Shown: positions 7,321 through 16,303, counted from the stretch's first letter. The stretch is DNA of 64,000 nt from Microbacterium sp. LCT-H2 (GCF_001866135.1 NZ_MODW01000001.1:372001-436000), one strand, 5' to 3'. The notes: a model not told the origin generated them from the letters alone. Translations and numbers: made by a program.

Positions 7321-8028
7321 ATGTCCGAGCCATCGGGAGCGCACGTCCGCGCGGGGTTCGCCGCCCCGGCCGACCCGAGGCGCGGCGCCCTGGGCTATGC
7401 CGCGGTGCTCGCCCTCCTCATCGTGTCGTACGGACTGTGCGCGGCCCAGCCCGGCACGGTCCCCAGCCCCTGGGCGTTCCTCGCGATGCTGGTCACGGTC
7501 GCGATCGTGTTCCGCGTGACCAGGGCGCATGCCCTCGTGCAGCGGGTGTCGTGGGTCGTGCTCTCGGCCGCCGGCCTGGCCGCCCTCCTCGCGGCGTTCT
7601 TCGCCACGGACAGCCCCGCCCTCGCCGTGGCGCTCTCCGCCGCCTCCATGATCGCGCTGCTCGTGGCGCCATGGGCCATCATCGCGCACCAGGTCACCCG
7701 CCGAGGCCTCGACGTCGAGGCGCTCCTGGCCGCGGTGACCGCGTACATCCTCGTCGGCATGTTCTTCGCCTTCGTCTACAACCTGCTGTCGCTGCTGCTG
7801 CCGACACCGCTGTTCGGCGATGCCGCCAACGACTCGCTCGGCGATCAGCTCTTCTTCTCGTTCACGGCACTGACCACGACGGGCTATGGGAATCTCGTCC
7901 CCGTCGGACCGGGCGTGCAGGCGGTGGCCGTCGCCGAGGGGATCACCGGGCAGCTCTTCCTCATCACCGCCGTCGCCCGCATCATGCGGGGTGCGAGCGC
8001 CCAACGCTCCACACCGACGTCGGCCTGA
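7321..8028 (+). CDS. Potassium channel family protein (ion-channel pore domain)
   Basis: The product is 235 residues. The N-terminal two thirds hold about five hydrophobic helices (for example residues 24-43, 52-66, 77-93 and 97-117). The C-terminal part is a classic pore unit: helix ~136-158, pore helix FFSFTALTTTGYGNLVPVGPG with the K+ selectivity filter TTTGYGN near residue 182, and a final helix to ~220. It should form a plasma-membrane K+-selective channel as an oligomer. There is no RCK or cyclic-nucleotide domain, so gating is not evident. It stands alone, convergent with the LacI-type gene. Confidence 0.85.
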   Translation: MSEPSGAHVRAGFAAPADPRRGALGYAAVLALLIVSYGLCAAQPGTVPSPWAFLAMLVTVAIVFRVTRAHALVQRVSWVVLSAAGLAALLAAFFATDSPALAVALSAASMIALLVAPWAIIAHQVTRRGLDVEALLAAVTAYILVGMFFAFVYNLLSLLLPTPLFGDAANDSLGDQLFFSFTALTTTGYGNLVPVGPGVQAVAVAEGITGQLFLITAVARIMRGASAQRSTPTSA

Positions 8029-8034
8029 TCGCGG

Positions 8035-9039
8035 TCACTCCCCGGTCGTCGAACGGCGGGCGACGAGCTCCGGCCGGAACAGCACGTGCTCCGGCGCCGG
8101 CGCCACCTCGTCCTGGCCTCGCAGCAGCAGGTCGACGGCGGTCGAGCCGATGAGCGCGGCCGGCTGCCGCACCGAGCTGAGCGGGATCACGGCGGCCGCG
8201 GCGAAGTCGATGTCGTCGTAGCCCACGAGCGCTATGTCCTCGGGGACACGGGCATCGCCGGTCATCACCAGGCTCTGCAGGAGGCCCAGGGCCAGGAGGT
8301 CGTTCGCCGCGAAGACCGCGTCCGGGCGATTCCCGGGGGCGCGGTCGAGGATCTGCGCACCGGCCCGGCGCCCCTCCTCGACGGTGAGCGCGGACGTCGG
8401 AATGAACTCCAGCCCGATCCCCGCCGCGGCCACCGCCGCCTGCGCTCCGCTCAGACGGTCGGCGACCTGGCGCAGCGCGACCGGGCCGCCGACGAAGGCG
8501 ATCCGGCGACGACCGACCGCCAACAGATGCTCGGTCGCGATGCGCCCGCCCTCGACGTCGTCGACGGCGACAGAGGCGAACCGCTCATCCTGCGATTCCC
8601 GGTCGACGAGCACGGCGTGCGTCCCGCGCTCGTGCATCCGCACCAGCCGCGGCAGGGATTCGGCCACGGGTGTGACGAGCACGCCGGTCACCCGCTGCTC
8701 CTCGAAGAGATCGAGATGCATCGCCTCCCGCTCCTGCTTCTCGTCGCTGTTGGCGACGAGGACAGAGAGTCCGTGCTGGTCGGCGCGCTCCTCTGCTCCG
8801 CGGATCACCTCGGCGAAGAACGGGTTGCGGATGTCGAGCACGACCAGCCCGATGGTCCGACTGCGCCCCGCACGGAGCTGCCGCGCCGCGTCGTTGCGCA
8901 CGAACCCGAGGCGGTCGATGGACGCCTGCACACGAGTCACGGTCTCCGCGGCCACCTTCTCCGGCCGGTTGAGCACGTTCGACACGGTCCCGACGGAGAC
9001 GCCCGCGTCCTCGGCGACCTCCCGCACACTGACGGCCAT
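8035..9039 (-). CDS. LacI-family repressor of the L-rhamnose operon
   Basis: The product is 334 residues from the ATG at 9039, which follows GGAGGGAG; an upstream in-frame extension lacks one. The N-terminus is a canonical LacI helix-turn-helix, VREVAEDAGVSVGTVSNVLN, with the hinge after RLGFVRNDAARQLRAGRS. The rest is a periplasmic-binding-protein-like effector domain with GLVVLDIRNPFFAEVIRGAE and the late VPEDIALVGYDDIDFA signature. It is divergent from the rhamnose transport and catabolic operon, and two TGAAACG-type palindromes flank the promoter. Repression relieved by rhamnose or a phosphorylated derivative is the expected role. Confidence 0.85.
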   Translation of the reverse strand: MAVSVREVAEDAGVSVGTVSNVLNRPEKVAAETVTRVQASIDRLGFVRNDAARQLRAGRSRTIGLVVLDIRNPFFAEVIRGAEERADQHGLSVLVANSDEKQEREAMHLDLFEEQRVTGVLVTPVAESLPRLVRMHERGTHAVLVDRESQDERFASVAVDDVEGGRIATEHLLAVGRRRIAFVGGPVALRQVADRLSGAQAAVAAAGIGLEFIPTSALTVEEGRRAGAQILDRAPGNRPDAVFAANDLLALGLLQSLVMTGDARVPEDIALVGYDDIDFAAAAVIPLSSVRQPAALIGSTAVDLLLRGQDEVAPAPEHVLFRPELVARRSTTGE

Positions 9040-9065
9040 GGCGCCCTCCCTCCGGCTCCCGCTGC

Positions 9066-9167
9066 TGAAACGACTCATCCGCGGGGATCGCCTCAGACTC
9101 TCATGCCGTATTGACACGCGTCAACACAGCCCCTAGTCTCAAGTCCATCAGGGTTTGAAACGATTCA
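9066..9167 (+). promoter_or_regulatory. Rhamnose operon promoter with two LacI-type operators
   Basis: A sigma-70-like promoter is visible, with -35 TTGACA at 9111-9116 and -10 TAGTCT at 9134-9139 and a 17-bp spacer. The operator TGAAACGATTCA at 9156-9167 lies just downstream of the expected start point. A second copy, TGAAACGACTCA at 9066-9077, lies near the repressor gene, 90 bp away. The arrangement suits a roadblock plus looping. TTGAC-acgc-GTCAA at 9111-9124 is a further inverted repeat over the -35 box. Confidence 0.65.
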
Positions 9168-9187
9168 TTCCCTCAATGGAGAGAGAA

Positions 9188-10705
9188 ATGATGTCCTCAC
9201 CCACGACGGCGCCCGTGCTCGAGCTCGCCGACGTCCAGAAGGCCTTCGGGTCGGTGATCGCCCTGCGCTCCGGCACCATCGCCGTCCACCCCGGCTCCAT
9301 CCACGCGCTCGTCGGCGAGAACGGTGCCGGCAAGTCCACCCTCGTGAAGATCGTCGCCGGTCTCTACCAGCGCGACGGCGGAGTCTTCCGTCTCCGCGGC
9401 GAGCAGGTCGACTTCACCTCGACCGCACAGTCCAAGGCCGCCGGCGTCGCCGTCATCTACCAGGAGCCGACGCTCTTCCCCGATCTCTCCGTCACCGAGA
9501 ACATCTTCATGGGCCGCCAGCCGACCGGGCGGTTCGGGCGGATCGACCGCAAGGCCATGCGCCACGAGGTCGAGCGGCTCTTCACCCGCCTCGGCGTCAC
9601 CATCGACCCCGACCGCCCCGCCGAGGGCCTGTCGATCGCCGACCAGCAGGTGATCGAGATCGCCAAGGCCGTCTCCCTCGACGCCACACTGCTCATCATG
9701 GACGAGCCCACCGCGGCGCTCTCCGGCGTGGAGGTGGAGCGGCTGTTCGCGATCGCCCGGAGCCTGCGCGACGAGGGCCGCGGCCTCATCTTCATCTCGC
9801 ACCGGTTCGACGAGGTGTTCGCGCTCTGCGACACCGTCACGGTCATGCGGGACGGCGCGTACATCGCGACCTCCGCGATCGCGGACACCACGGTCGACGA
9901 ACTCGTGCACCAGATGGTCGGCCGCGAGGTGTCCGAGCTGTTCCCGAAGCAGGAGGCGACGATCGGCGAGCCGCTGCTCGAGGTCGAGGGGCTGACGAGT
10001 CCCGGCCTCTTCCACAACATCTCGTTCTCCGTGCGTGCGGGCGAGATCGTCGGGCTCGCTGGCCTCGTCGGCGCCGGGCGCAGCGAGGTCGCCCGCGCGG
10101 TCTTCGGCGTGGACGGGTACCGCGAGGGCAGCGTGCGCATGAAGGGCCGCCGGATCCGCGGCCGCCGCCCGGTGGACGCGATGCGCGCCGGTCTCGCCCT
10201 CGTCCCCGAGGACCGCCGGAAGCAGGGCCTCGTCATCGAAGCCGGCGTCGGCGGCAACATCACCCTCGCGATCCGTCGGCGTCTCGCCCGCCTCGGCCTG
10301 CTCACCACCGCGATGGAGAACCGCGCCGCTCGGGAGTGGGCCTCGCGGCTCGAGGTGAAGACCCACGCCCTGGACACCGTGGCCGCGACGCTCTCCGGCG
10401 GCAACCAGCAGAAGGTCGTCCTCGCGAAGTGGCTCGCCACGCAGCCGCAGGTGCTGCTCATCGACGAACCCACCCGCGGCATCGACGTCGGCACCAAGTC
10501 CGAGGTGCACCGCCTGCTGTCCCAGCTCGCCGGTCAGGGCATGGGCATCCTCATGATCTCGTCCGAGCTGCCCGAGGTGCTCGGCATGGCCGACCGGGTG
10601 CTCGTGATGCGCGAGGGTCGCATCACGGCCGAGATCCCCCGCTCGGAGGCCACCTCCGAGAACGTCATGTTCGCCGCGACGCACGCATCGGAGCTCAGCT
10701 CGTGA
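9188..10705 (+). CDS. rhaT: Sugar ABC transporter ATPase, rhamnose importer
   Basis: The product is 505 residues from the ATG at 9188, after GGAGAG; an in-frame upstream TTG at 9155 lies inside the operator and is rejected. It is a tandem ATPase of the CUT2 (RbsA-like) type. The first domain has Walker A GENGAGKST near residue 42 and Walker B LLIMDEPTA; the second is degenerate at Walker A (GLVGAGRSE) but keeps LSGGNQQKV and LLIDEPTRG. It energises import of L-rhamnose with the two permeases and binding protein that follow in overlapping frames. The symbol follows Rhizobium usage and is not the E. coli RhaT symporter. Confidence 0.88.
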   Translation: MMSSPTTAPVLELADVQKAFGSVIALRSGTIAVHPGSIHALVGENGAGKSTLVKIVAGLYQRDGGVFRLRGEQVDFTSTAQSKAAGVAVIYQEPTLFPDLSVTENIFMGRQPTGRFGRIDRKAMRHEVERLFTRLGVTIDPDRPAEGLSIADQQVIEIAKAVSLDATLLIMDEPTAALSGVEVERLFAIARSLRDEGRGLIFISHRFDEVFALCDTVTVMRDGAYIATSAIADTTVDELVHQMVGREVSELFPKQEATIGEPLLEVEGLTSPGLFHNISFSVRAGEIVGLAGLVGAGRSEVARAVFGVDGYREGSVRMKGRRIRGRRPVDAMRAGLALVPEDRRKQGLVIEAGVGGNITLAIRRRLARLGLLTTAMENRAAREWASRLEVKTHALDTVAATLSGGNQQKVVLAKWLATQPQVLLIDEPTRGIDVGTKSEVHRLLSQLAGQGMGILMISSELPEVLGMADRVLVMREGRITAEIPRSEATSENVMFAATHASELSS

Positions 10706-11721
10706 CCACCGCCATCCCCGTCTCCGCGCTTACCAAGCGCATTTCCGGTCTCGGCAGAGCCCGCGAGTTCGGCATCCTCCTGGCCCTCGTGCTCGTGGTG
10801 ACCGCCGCGACCCTCAACAACCCCAAGTTCCTGTTCAGCGCCGACGGCTGGCGCGACCTGCTGCTGACGCCCTCGATCCTCGTGCTCGTCGCCGTGGGAC
10901 AGGCCATCGTCCTCATCACCCGGAACGTCGACCTGTCCGTGGGTTCCGTGATGGGCCTGACCGCGTACCTGACCGGTCGGCTCTTCATCGACATCCCCGG
11001 CATCCCGATCGTCCTGGTCGTGGTCGCCGCGGTGGTGCTCGGCGCCCTCCTCGGTCTCATCAACGGCGCCCTCGTCGCGTACGCCAAGGTGCCGGCGATG
11101 GTGATCACGCTCGGCACCCTCTACGCCTATCGCGGCATCAACGTGCTGTGGACGGGCAGCGACCGGGTGAACGCCTCCGACATGCCGCGCGACTTCCTCG
11201 CCCTCGGCACGGGGCAGCTCCTCGGCATCCCGGTCCTCGCGATCGTCGCGGTCCTCGTGCTCGCCGTCGCCGCCTGGTACATGAGGAACACCCGCGGGGG
11301 CCGCGAGTTCTACGCGATCGGCTCCGACCCGGCGGCGGCCGAACTCTACGGCCTGCAGGTCACCCGTCGCGTGCTCACCGCGTTCGTCCTCTCCGGGGCT
11401 CTCGCCGGACTCGCCGGCCTCTTCTACGCGGCCCGCTACGGCACCATCAACTCCCAGGCCGGAGCGGGATGGGAGCTGGACGCGGTGGGCGCGGCCGTCA
11501 TCGGCGGCGTCGCGATCACCGGCGGCATCGGCTCGGTCTGGGGTGCGGCGATCGGCGCCGTCCTGCTGCTGACCATCAACCGGGCGCTGCCGATCCTCGG
11601 GATCCCCGACTTCTGGCAGCGTGCCGTCGTCGGCCTGCTCATCATCGGCGCCATCGTGCTCGACCGCGTGCTCGCGGTGCGGCAGAGACGGCGGCTCATC
11701 GAGGCGAGGGACGAATCATGA
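10702..11721 (+). CDS. rhaP: Rhamnose ABC transporter permease 1
   Basis: This is a 339-residue BPD-type (CUT2) permease with about eight to ten hydrophobic segments. It starts at a GTG that overlaps the ATPase stop by 4 bp (GTGA, 10702-10705). The family signature GGVAITGGIGSVWGAAIGAV is near the C-terminus, and NVDLSVGSVMGL occurs near residue 77, as in RbsC-like permeases. It should form half of the membrane channel with the next gene product. Translational coupling ensures even subunit supply. Confidence 0.87.
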   Translation: MTTAIPVSALTKRISGLGRAREFGILLALVLVVTAATLNNPKFLFSADGWRDLLLTPSILVLVAVGQAIVLITRNVDLSVGSVMGLTAYLTGRLFIDIPGIPIVLVVVAAVVLGALLGLINGALVAYAKVPAMVITLGTLYAYRGINVLWTGSDRVNASDMPRDFLALGTGQLLGIPVLAIVAVLVLAVAAWYMRNTRGGREFYAIGSDPAAAELYGLQVTRRVLTAFVLSGALAGLAGLFYAARYGTINSQAGAGWELDAVGAAVIGGVAITGGIGSVWGAAIGAVLLLTINRALPILGIPDFWQRAVVGLLIIGAIVLDRVLAVRQRRRLIEARDES

Positions 11722-12821
11722 CGACCGCGACCGCCACCGCGACCACTCGCGTCATCCGCGACTACGACAAGCCCCTGTGGCGCCGACTGCTGCTCACGCG
11801 CGAGGCCGCGATCGTCGGCCTGCTCCTGCTCGTCGCGATCGTCTCGGCCTCCAGCATCCGCGGGTTCGGGCAGCCCATCACGCTGACCTACCTGCTGCTC
11901 GACATCGCGCCGATCCTGCTGATCGCCCTGCCGATGACCCTCATCATGATCACCGGCGAGATCGACCTCTCGGTGGGCAGCATGGTCGGACTGTCCAGCG
12001 TCGTCACCGGCGCTCTGGTGCAGGCGGGGCTCCCGTTCGAGCTCGCCGCGCTCGCCGCCCTCGTCGTGGGCGTGATCGGTGGCGCGTTCAACGGCTTCCT
12101 CGTGACGGTCGTCGGGCTGCCCTCGCTCGCCGTCACGATCGGCACGCTCGCCCTCTTCCGCGGCCTCGCCGTCGGGCTGCTGGGCACGGCCGCCGTCACC
12201 GACTTCCCGGAGTTCTGGACGGCTCTCGCCAAGGCGAAGATCGCGGGCACACCGATCCCCGTCATCACGCTCCCGTTCCTCCTGCTCGTCGCGGTCTTCG
12301 CGGTCCTACTGCACTTCACGCCGTTCGGCCGCGGGGTGTACGCGATCGGTCTGTCGAAGGACGCGGCGCACTTCTCCGGTGTGCACGTCGAGCGCACGAA
12401 GCTCATCCTGTTCGTGCTGTCCGGGGCCGTCGCGGCGTTCGCCGGCATCTTCTACACGCTCCGTTACGGCAGCGCCCGCGGCGACAATGCCACCGGCCTC
12501 GAGCTCCAGGTCATCGCGGCCGTCGTGCTCGGCGGCGTGTCGGTTTTCGGCGGCCGCGGCAAGATCTACGGCGTCATCGCTGCCGCCTTCCTCATCGGGG
12601 CGCTCGCGAGTGCGCTCCGCCTGGTGAACGTCACCTCCGACGTCATCAACATCATCACCGGCACGCTCCTCGTGATCTCGGTGGTGGCCGCAAGCTTCCT
12701 GGCCTGGCTGCAGAAGGCACGCCGCCGACCGGGCAGACCCCCCGCCGGTGCCGCCACAGCGACGAAGGCACCGATGGACGCCGCATCCGCGGCATCTCCC
12801 GACGAAAGGAACGAACAATGA
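11718..12821 (+). CDS. rhaQ: Rhamnose ABC transporter permease 2
   Basis: This is a 367-residue CUT2 permease starting at an ATG that overlaps the previous stop (ATGA). The matching signatures are GEIDLSVGSMVGLSSVVTG in the N-terminal third and VVLGGVSVFGGRGKIYGV in the C-terminal third. A poorly conserved Ala/Pro-rich tail (residues ~335-367) follows the last helix. Together with permease 1 it forms a heterodimeric channel, as in the rhizobial rhamnose importer. Confidence 0.87.
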   Translation: MTTATATATTRVIRDYDKPLWRRLLLTREAAIVGLLLLVAIVSASSIRGFGQPITLTYLLLDIAPILLIALPMTLIMITGEIDLSVGSMVGLSSVVTGALVQAGLPFELAALAALVVGVIGGAFNGFLVTVVGLPSLAVTIGTLALFRGLAVGLLGTAAVTDFPEFWTALAKAKIAGTPIPVITLPFLLLVAVFAVLLHFTPFGRGVYAIGLSKDAAHFSGVHVERTKLILFVLSGAVAAFAGIFYTLRYGSARGDNATGLELQVIAAVVLGGVSVFGGRGKIYGVIAAAFLIGALASALRLVNVTSDVINIITGTLLVISVVAASFLAWLQKARRRPGRPPAGAATATKAPMDAASAASPDERNEQ

Positions 12822-13849
12822 CGTTTGCACGCAAGCGTGTCACCGCCTTCGCCGCCCTCGCGGTGGCGGCGGCGGTCGCACTGACCGGCTGCGCCGGCTC
12901 CACCGACGGCGGGGGAGACGGCGGCGGCGACGGGGCGGACGCCTCGATCACCTTCCTGCCCAAGAACCTCGGCAACCCGTACTTCGACACATCCAGCGAG
13001 GGCGGCAAGAAGGCCGTCGAGGAGTTCGGCGGCACGTTCTCCGAGGTGGGCCCTGCCGAGGCCACGCCCGACGCCCAGGTCAGCTACATCAATACGGCCA
13101 CGCAGCAGGGGGTCGGCGCCCTCGTCGTCTCAGCCAACGACCCGCAGGCCATCTGCGACGCGCTGAACGAGGCCAGGGACGCCGGCGTCAAGGTCGTCAC
13201 CTTCGACTCCGACACCAACACCGACTGCCGCGACCTGTTCATCAACCAGGCCGACTCCGAGGGCATCGCGAAGGTGCAGATCGACCTCATCGCCGACCAG
13301 ATCGGCGGTGCCGGGGAGATCGCCATCCTCTCCGCCTCGGCCAACGCCACCAACCAGAACGCCTGGATCGAGCTGATGGAGGAGTACGTCGCCAGCGAGT
13401 ACCCCGACATCACGATCGTCGAGACGGTCTACGGCGACGACGACGACCAGACGTCGTTCGACAAGACGGCCGCGCTGCTGCAGACGCACCCGGACCTCAA
13501 GGGCATCGTCTCGCCCACCACGGTCGGCATCGCCGCCGCGGCGCGTTACCTGTCGACGTCCGACTTCAAGGGCCAGGTCGCGCTGACCGGACTCGGCACG
13601 CCCAACCAGATGCGCGAGTACGTGGAGGACGGCACCGTCACCGCCTTCGCGCTGTGGAACCCGGCCGACCTCGGCTACCTGGCCGCCTACGCCGCCCAGG
13701 CCCTGATCGCCGGCGACATCTCCGGCGAAGAGGGCGACACCTTCGAGGCCGGCGACCTCGGCGAGTACACCGTCGGCGCCGACGGCGTCGTCCTGCTGGG
13801 CGACCCGTTCGTGTTCGACGCCGACAACATCGGCGACTTCGACTTCTGA
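12818..13849 (+). CDS. rhaS: Rhamnose ABC transporter substrate-binding lipoprotein
   Basis: The product is 343 residues. It starts with a lipoprotein signal peptide, MTFARKRVTAFAALAVAAAV, then the lipobox LTGC with Cys at about residue 24. The mature part is a type I periplasmic-binding-protein fold (Peripla_BP_4) beginning ITFLPKNLGNPYFDTSSEGG, preceded by a Gly/Asp-rich linker. Lipid anchoring to the outer face of the membrane is normal for Gram-positive importers. It overlaps the upstream permease stop by 4 bp and is followed by a strong hairpin. The name follows Rhizobium usage, not the E. coli RhaS regulator. Confidence 0.87.
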   Translation: MTFARKRVTAFAALAVAAAVALTGCAGSTDGGGDGGGDGADASITFLPKNLGNPYFDTSSEGGKKAVEEFGGTFSEVGPAEATPDAQVSYINTATQQGVGALVVSANDPQAICDALNEARDAGVKVVTFDSDTNTDCRDLFINQADSEGIAKVQIDLIADQIGGAGEIAILSASANATNQNAWIELMEEYVASEYPDITIVETVYGDDDDQTSFDKTAALLQTHPDLKGIVSPTTVGIAAAARYLSTSDFKGQVALTGLGTPNQMREYVEDGTVTAFALWNPADLGYLAAYAAQALIAGDISGEEGDTFEAGDLGEYTVGADGVVLLGDPFVFDADNIGDFDF

Positions 13850-13856
13850 GTCGCCC

Positions 13857-13891
13857 GTCCGGCCGGCGCTCCCCGCGAGCGCCGGCCGGAC
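13857..13891 (+). promoter_or_regulatory. Strong intercistronic hairpin after the binding-protein gene
   Basis: The arms GTCCGGCCGGCGCT and AGCGCCGGCCGGAC pair perfectly (14 bp) around a 7-nt loop. No T-tract follows, so it looks more like an mRNA-stabilising or attenuating structure than a full terminator. It would favour excess binding protein over downstream enzymes. Confidence 0.6.
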
Positions 13892-13906
13892 CCCGAGAGG
13901 AATCGC

Positions 13907-14287
13907 ATGACCCGCGTCGCCTTCCAGCTCCAGGTGAAGCCCGAGCTGCTGTCCGAGTACCTCGCCCGTCACACCCCGGTGCGGCCGGAGATGCTCCGCG
14001 AGATCGCGGCCGCCGGACGGCGCGACTACAGCCTCTTCCTCGGAAGCGGCGGCGTGCTCTTCGGCTACTACGAGACCGATGACGATGCGGCCGCGCAGGC
14101 GTACCTCGCCGCCTCACCCGTCGCCACGCGCTGGGAGGCCGAGATGGCCCCCTTCTTCCTCGACCTCGACGGCCGTCCCGATCAGGCCGCCACCTCTCTC
14201 ACCGAGGTGTTCCACCTCGAAGACCAGCTCGCCGCCGCCGGCGAGAGCGTCACACCCGCCACCGACAACGAAGGCCGTGCATCGTGA
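13907..14287 (+). CDS. rhaM: L-rhamnose mutarotase
   Basis: The product is 126 residues, of the usual size for RhaM/RhaU. The start ATG follows GAGAGG. The family pattern is seen in MTRVAFQLQVKPELLSEYLARH, with the conserved His22 near the substrate site, and in YSLFLGSGGVLFGYYETDD, with Tyr residues lining the sugar pocket. The enzyme interconverts alpha and beta anomers of L-rhamnose, supplying the anomer used by the isomerase. Its stop overlaps the isomerase start by 4 bp. Confidence 0.87.
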   Translation: MTRVAFQLQVKPELLSEYLARHTPVRPEMLREIAAAGRRDYSLFLGSGGVLFGYYETDDDAAAQAYLAASPVATRWEAEMAPFFLDLDGRPDQAATSLTEVFHLEDQLAAAGESVTPATDNEGRAS

Positions 14288-15450
14288 GCATCCTCACCCC
14301 TGACATCCTCGCCGCGCTCGAGAAGCAGAGCATCGAGCTGCCCAGCTGGGCGTTCGGCAACTCCGGGACCCGGTTCAAGGTGTTCAGCACTCCCGGCACG
14401 CCCCGCGACCCGTACGAGAAGATCTCGGACGCCGCGCAGGTCCACGCCCACACCGGGCTCGCGCCCACCGTGGCGCTGCACATCCCGTGGGATATCGTCG
14501 ACTCCTTCGACGACCTGCGCCGTCATGCCGAGGACCACGGCGTCTCCCTCGGCACGGTGAACTCCAACACCTTCCAGGACGACGACTACAAGTTCGGCGC
14601 CCTCACCCACGAGGATGCAGCCGTGCGCCGCAAGGCCATCGACCACCACCTGGCCTGCATCGACGTCATGGACGCCACCGGCAGCCGCGACCTGAAGATC
14701 TGGCTGGCGGAGGGGTCGAACTACCCCGGTCAGGCCGACCTGCGCGGACGGCAGGATCGCCTGCACGACTCGTTGCAGCAGATCTACGCGCGCCTCGACG
14801 ACCACCAGCGCCTCGTGCTCGAGTACAAGTTCTTCGAGCCGGCGTTCTACCACACCGACGTCCCGGACTGGGGGACGTCCTACGTGCAGGTGACCGCCCT
14901 CGGCGACAAGGCGATGGTCTGCCTCGACACCGGCCACCACGCGCCGGGCACCAACATCGAGTTCATCGTGATGCAGCTGCTGCGCCTCGGCAAGCTCGGC
15001 TCGTTCGACTTCAACTCCCGCTTCTATGCGGACGACGACCTCATCGTGGGTGCGGCCGACCCGTTCCAGCTGTTCCGGATCCTGTTCGAGGTGATCCGGG
15101 GCGGCGGGCTGAACAACCCCGACGTCGCCTTCATGCTGGACCAGTGCCACAACATCGAGGACAAGATCCCCGGACAGATCCGCTCCGTCCTGAACGTGCA
15201 GGAGATGACCGCGCGGGCGCTGCTCGTCGACCGCGAAGCGCTGGCGACCGCGCAGCGCAGCGGCGACGTGCTGACGGCGAACGCCGTCTTCATGGACGCC
15301 TTCTCCACCGACGTCCGCCCGGCCCTGTCCGCATGGCGAGAGGAGCGCGGGCTGCCCGCCGACCCGATGGCGGCGTACGCGGCCTCCGGGTACGGGCAGC
15401 GGATCGCGGAGGAGCGCGTGGGCGGCGTGCAGGCAGGCTGGGGAGCCTGA
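14284..15450 (+). CDS. rhaI: L-rhamnose isomerase
   Basis: The product is 388 residues starting at a GTG overlapping the mutarotase TGA. It is a TIM-barrel xylose-isomerase-like enzyme of the RhaI (Pseudomonas stutzeri-like) type, not the E. coli RhaA type. Metal and substrate ligands are recognisable around LEYKFFEPAFYHTDVPDWG, VCLDTGHHAPGTN, FDFNSRFYADDDLIVGA and MLDQCHN. It converts L-rhamnose to L-rhamnulose in the cytoplasm, the first committed catabolic step in this operon. Confidence 0.88.
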   Translation: MSILTPDILAALEKQSIELPSWAFGNSGTRFKVFSTPGTPRDPYEKISDAAQVHAHTGLAPTVALHIPWDIVDSFDDLRRHAEDHGVSLGTVNSNTFQDDDYKFGALTHEDAAVRRKAIDHHLACIDVMDATGSRDLKIWLAEGSNYPGQADLRGRQDRLHDSLQQIYARLDDHQRLVLEYKFFEPAFYHTDVPDWGTSYVQVTALGDKAMVCLDTGHHAPGTNIEFIVMQLLRLGKLGSFDFNSRFYADDDLIVGAADPFQLFRILFEVIRGGGLNNPDVAFMLDQCHNIEDKIPGQIRSVLNVQEMTARALLVDREALATAQRSGDVLTANAVFMDAFSTDVRPALSAWREERGLPADPMAAYAASGYGQRIAEERVGGVQAGWGA

Positions 15451-15454
15451 TCCG

Positions 15455-16303
15455 ATGACCGCCCACGACATCCGCGACCACGACCTCGACGGACCGCACG
15501 GTCCGCTGCGCGTACGCGTCTACTCCCCGAAGTCGCCGAGCCGCCACGGCCTGGTCTGGGCGCACGGCGGCGGATTCGCGGGCGGGGACATCGACATGCC
15601 GGAGGCCGACGCCGTCGCACGGGCGTTCGTCGACCACGGGATCGCCGTGGTGAGCGTGGACTACGCCCTCGCCCCGGTGACGACGGCGTGGGCCGCACGC
15701 CTCGGTGCGGACGAGCGGGTCGGGGTGCACTACCCCGTCCCCCACGACGAGCTGGTGGCGGCCTTCCTCTGGGCCGCGTCGTCAGAGATCGCCTCCGGAC
15801 CGTGGGCGATCGGCGGAGCCAGCGCAGGCGGCAACCTCGCCACCGGCGCGGCGCTCCGCCTCGCACACGAGGGCGGCGTCGTGCCCGCACTCGCCGTCCT
15901 CGCCTACCCGACGCTGCAGGCGGTGCAGGCCGCTCCCGACCCCGAGCTGCGTGCCCTGCTCGACGGAGACCCCTCCGCTGACGTGTTCACCCCCGATTTC
16001 GTGCGCCGCATGTACGAGAACTACCTCGGGAGCGACCCCGACACGGCGGACGTCTATGCCGTCCCCGGCACCGCAGAGCCGACGGCACTCGCCTCTTTCC
16101 CGCCCACCATCATGGTCAACGACGAGACCGACGAACTCCGTGTGTCCGGCGAGGCGTTCGCCCGCTCCCTCGCCGCCGCCGGCGTCGAGGTCGCAGCCGT
16201 CGTCGAGCCGGGTACCACCCACGGGCACCTCAACCGCCCCGAGGAAGCCGCCTTCGCCGCGACGATCGACCGATTCGCGGCGCGGATCCTGCAGCTCCCC
16301 TGA
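15455..16303 (+). CDS. HSL-family alpha/beta hydrolase in the rhamnose operon
   Basis: The product is 282 residues, 4 bp after the isomerase gene. It has the family IV (hormone-sensitive-lipase-like) oxyanion motif WAHGGGFAGGD near residue 38 and the nucleophile elbow GGASAGGNLA near residue 112. The acid and His are likely in MVNDETDELRVSG and PGTTHGHLN. No signal peptide is seen, so it is cytoplasmic. It probably removes acyl groups from imported rhamnose derivatives or opens a lactone; neither is demonstrated. Its place inside a rhamnose operon is the only functional clue. Confidence 0.75.
   Translation: MTAHDIRDHDLDGPHGPLRVRVYSPKSPSRHGLVWAHGGGFAGGDIDMPEADAVARAFVDHGIAVVSVDYALAPVTTAWAARLGADERVGVHYPVPHDELVAAFLWAASSEIASGPWAIGGASAGGNLATGAALRLAHEGGVVPALAVLAYPTLQAVQAAPDPELRALLDGDPSADVFTPDFVRRMYENYLGSDPDTADVYAVPGTAEPTALASFPPTIMVNDETDELRVSGEAFARSLAAAGVEVAAVVEPGTTHGHLNRPEEAAFAATIDRFAARILQLP

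Noticed and set aside
9155..9187. Upstream TTG start for the rhamnose ATPase
   Set aside because: It lies within the operator, has no ribosome-binding site, and adds residues not typical of the family; the ATG at 9188 has GGAGAG.
11621..13849. Long plus-strand frames spanning the two permease and binding-protein genes in other frames
   Set aside because: Only the ends of these frames correspond to real genes; the rest is low-complexity Arg/Pro/His.
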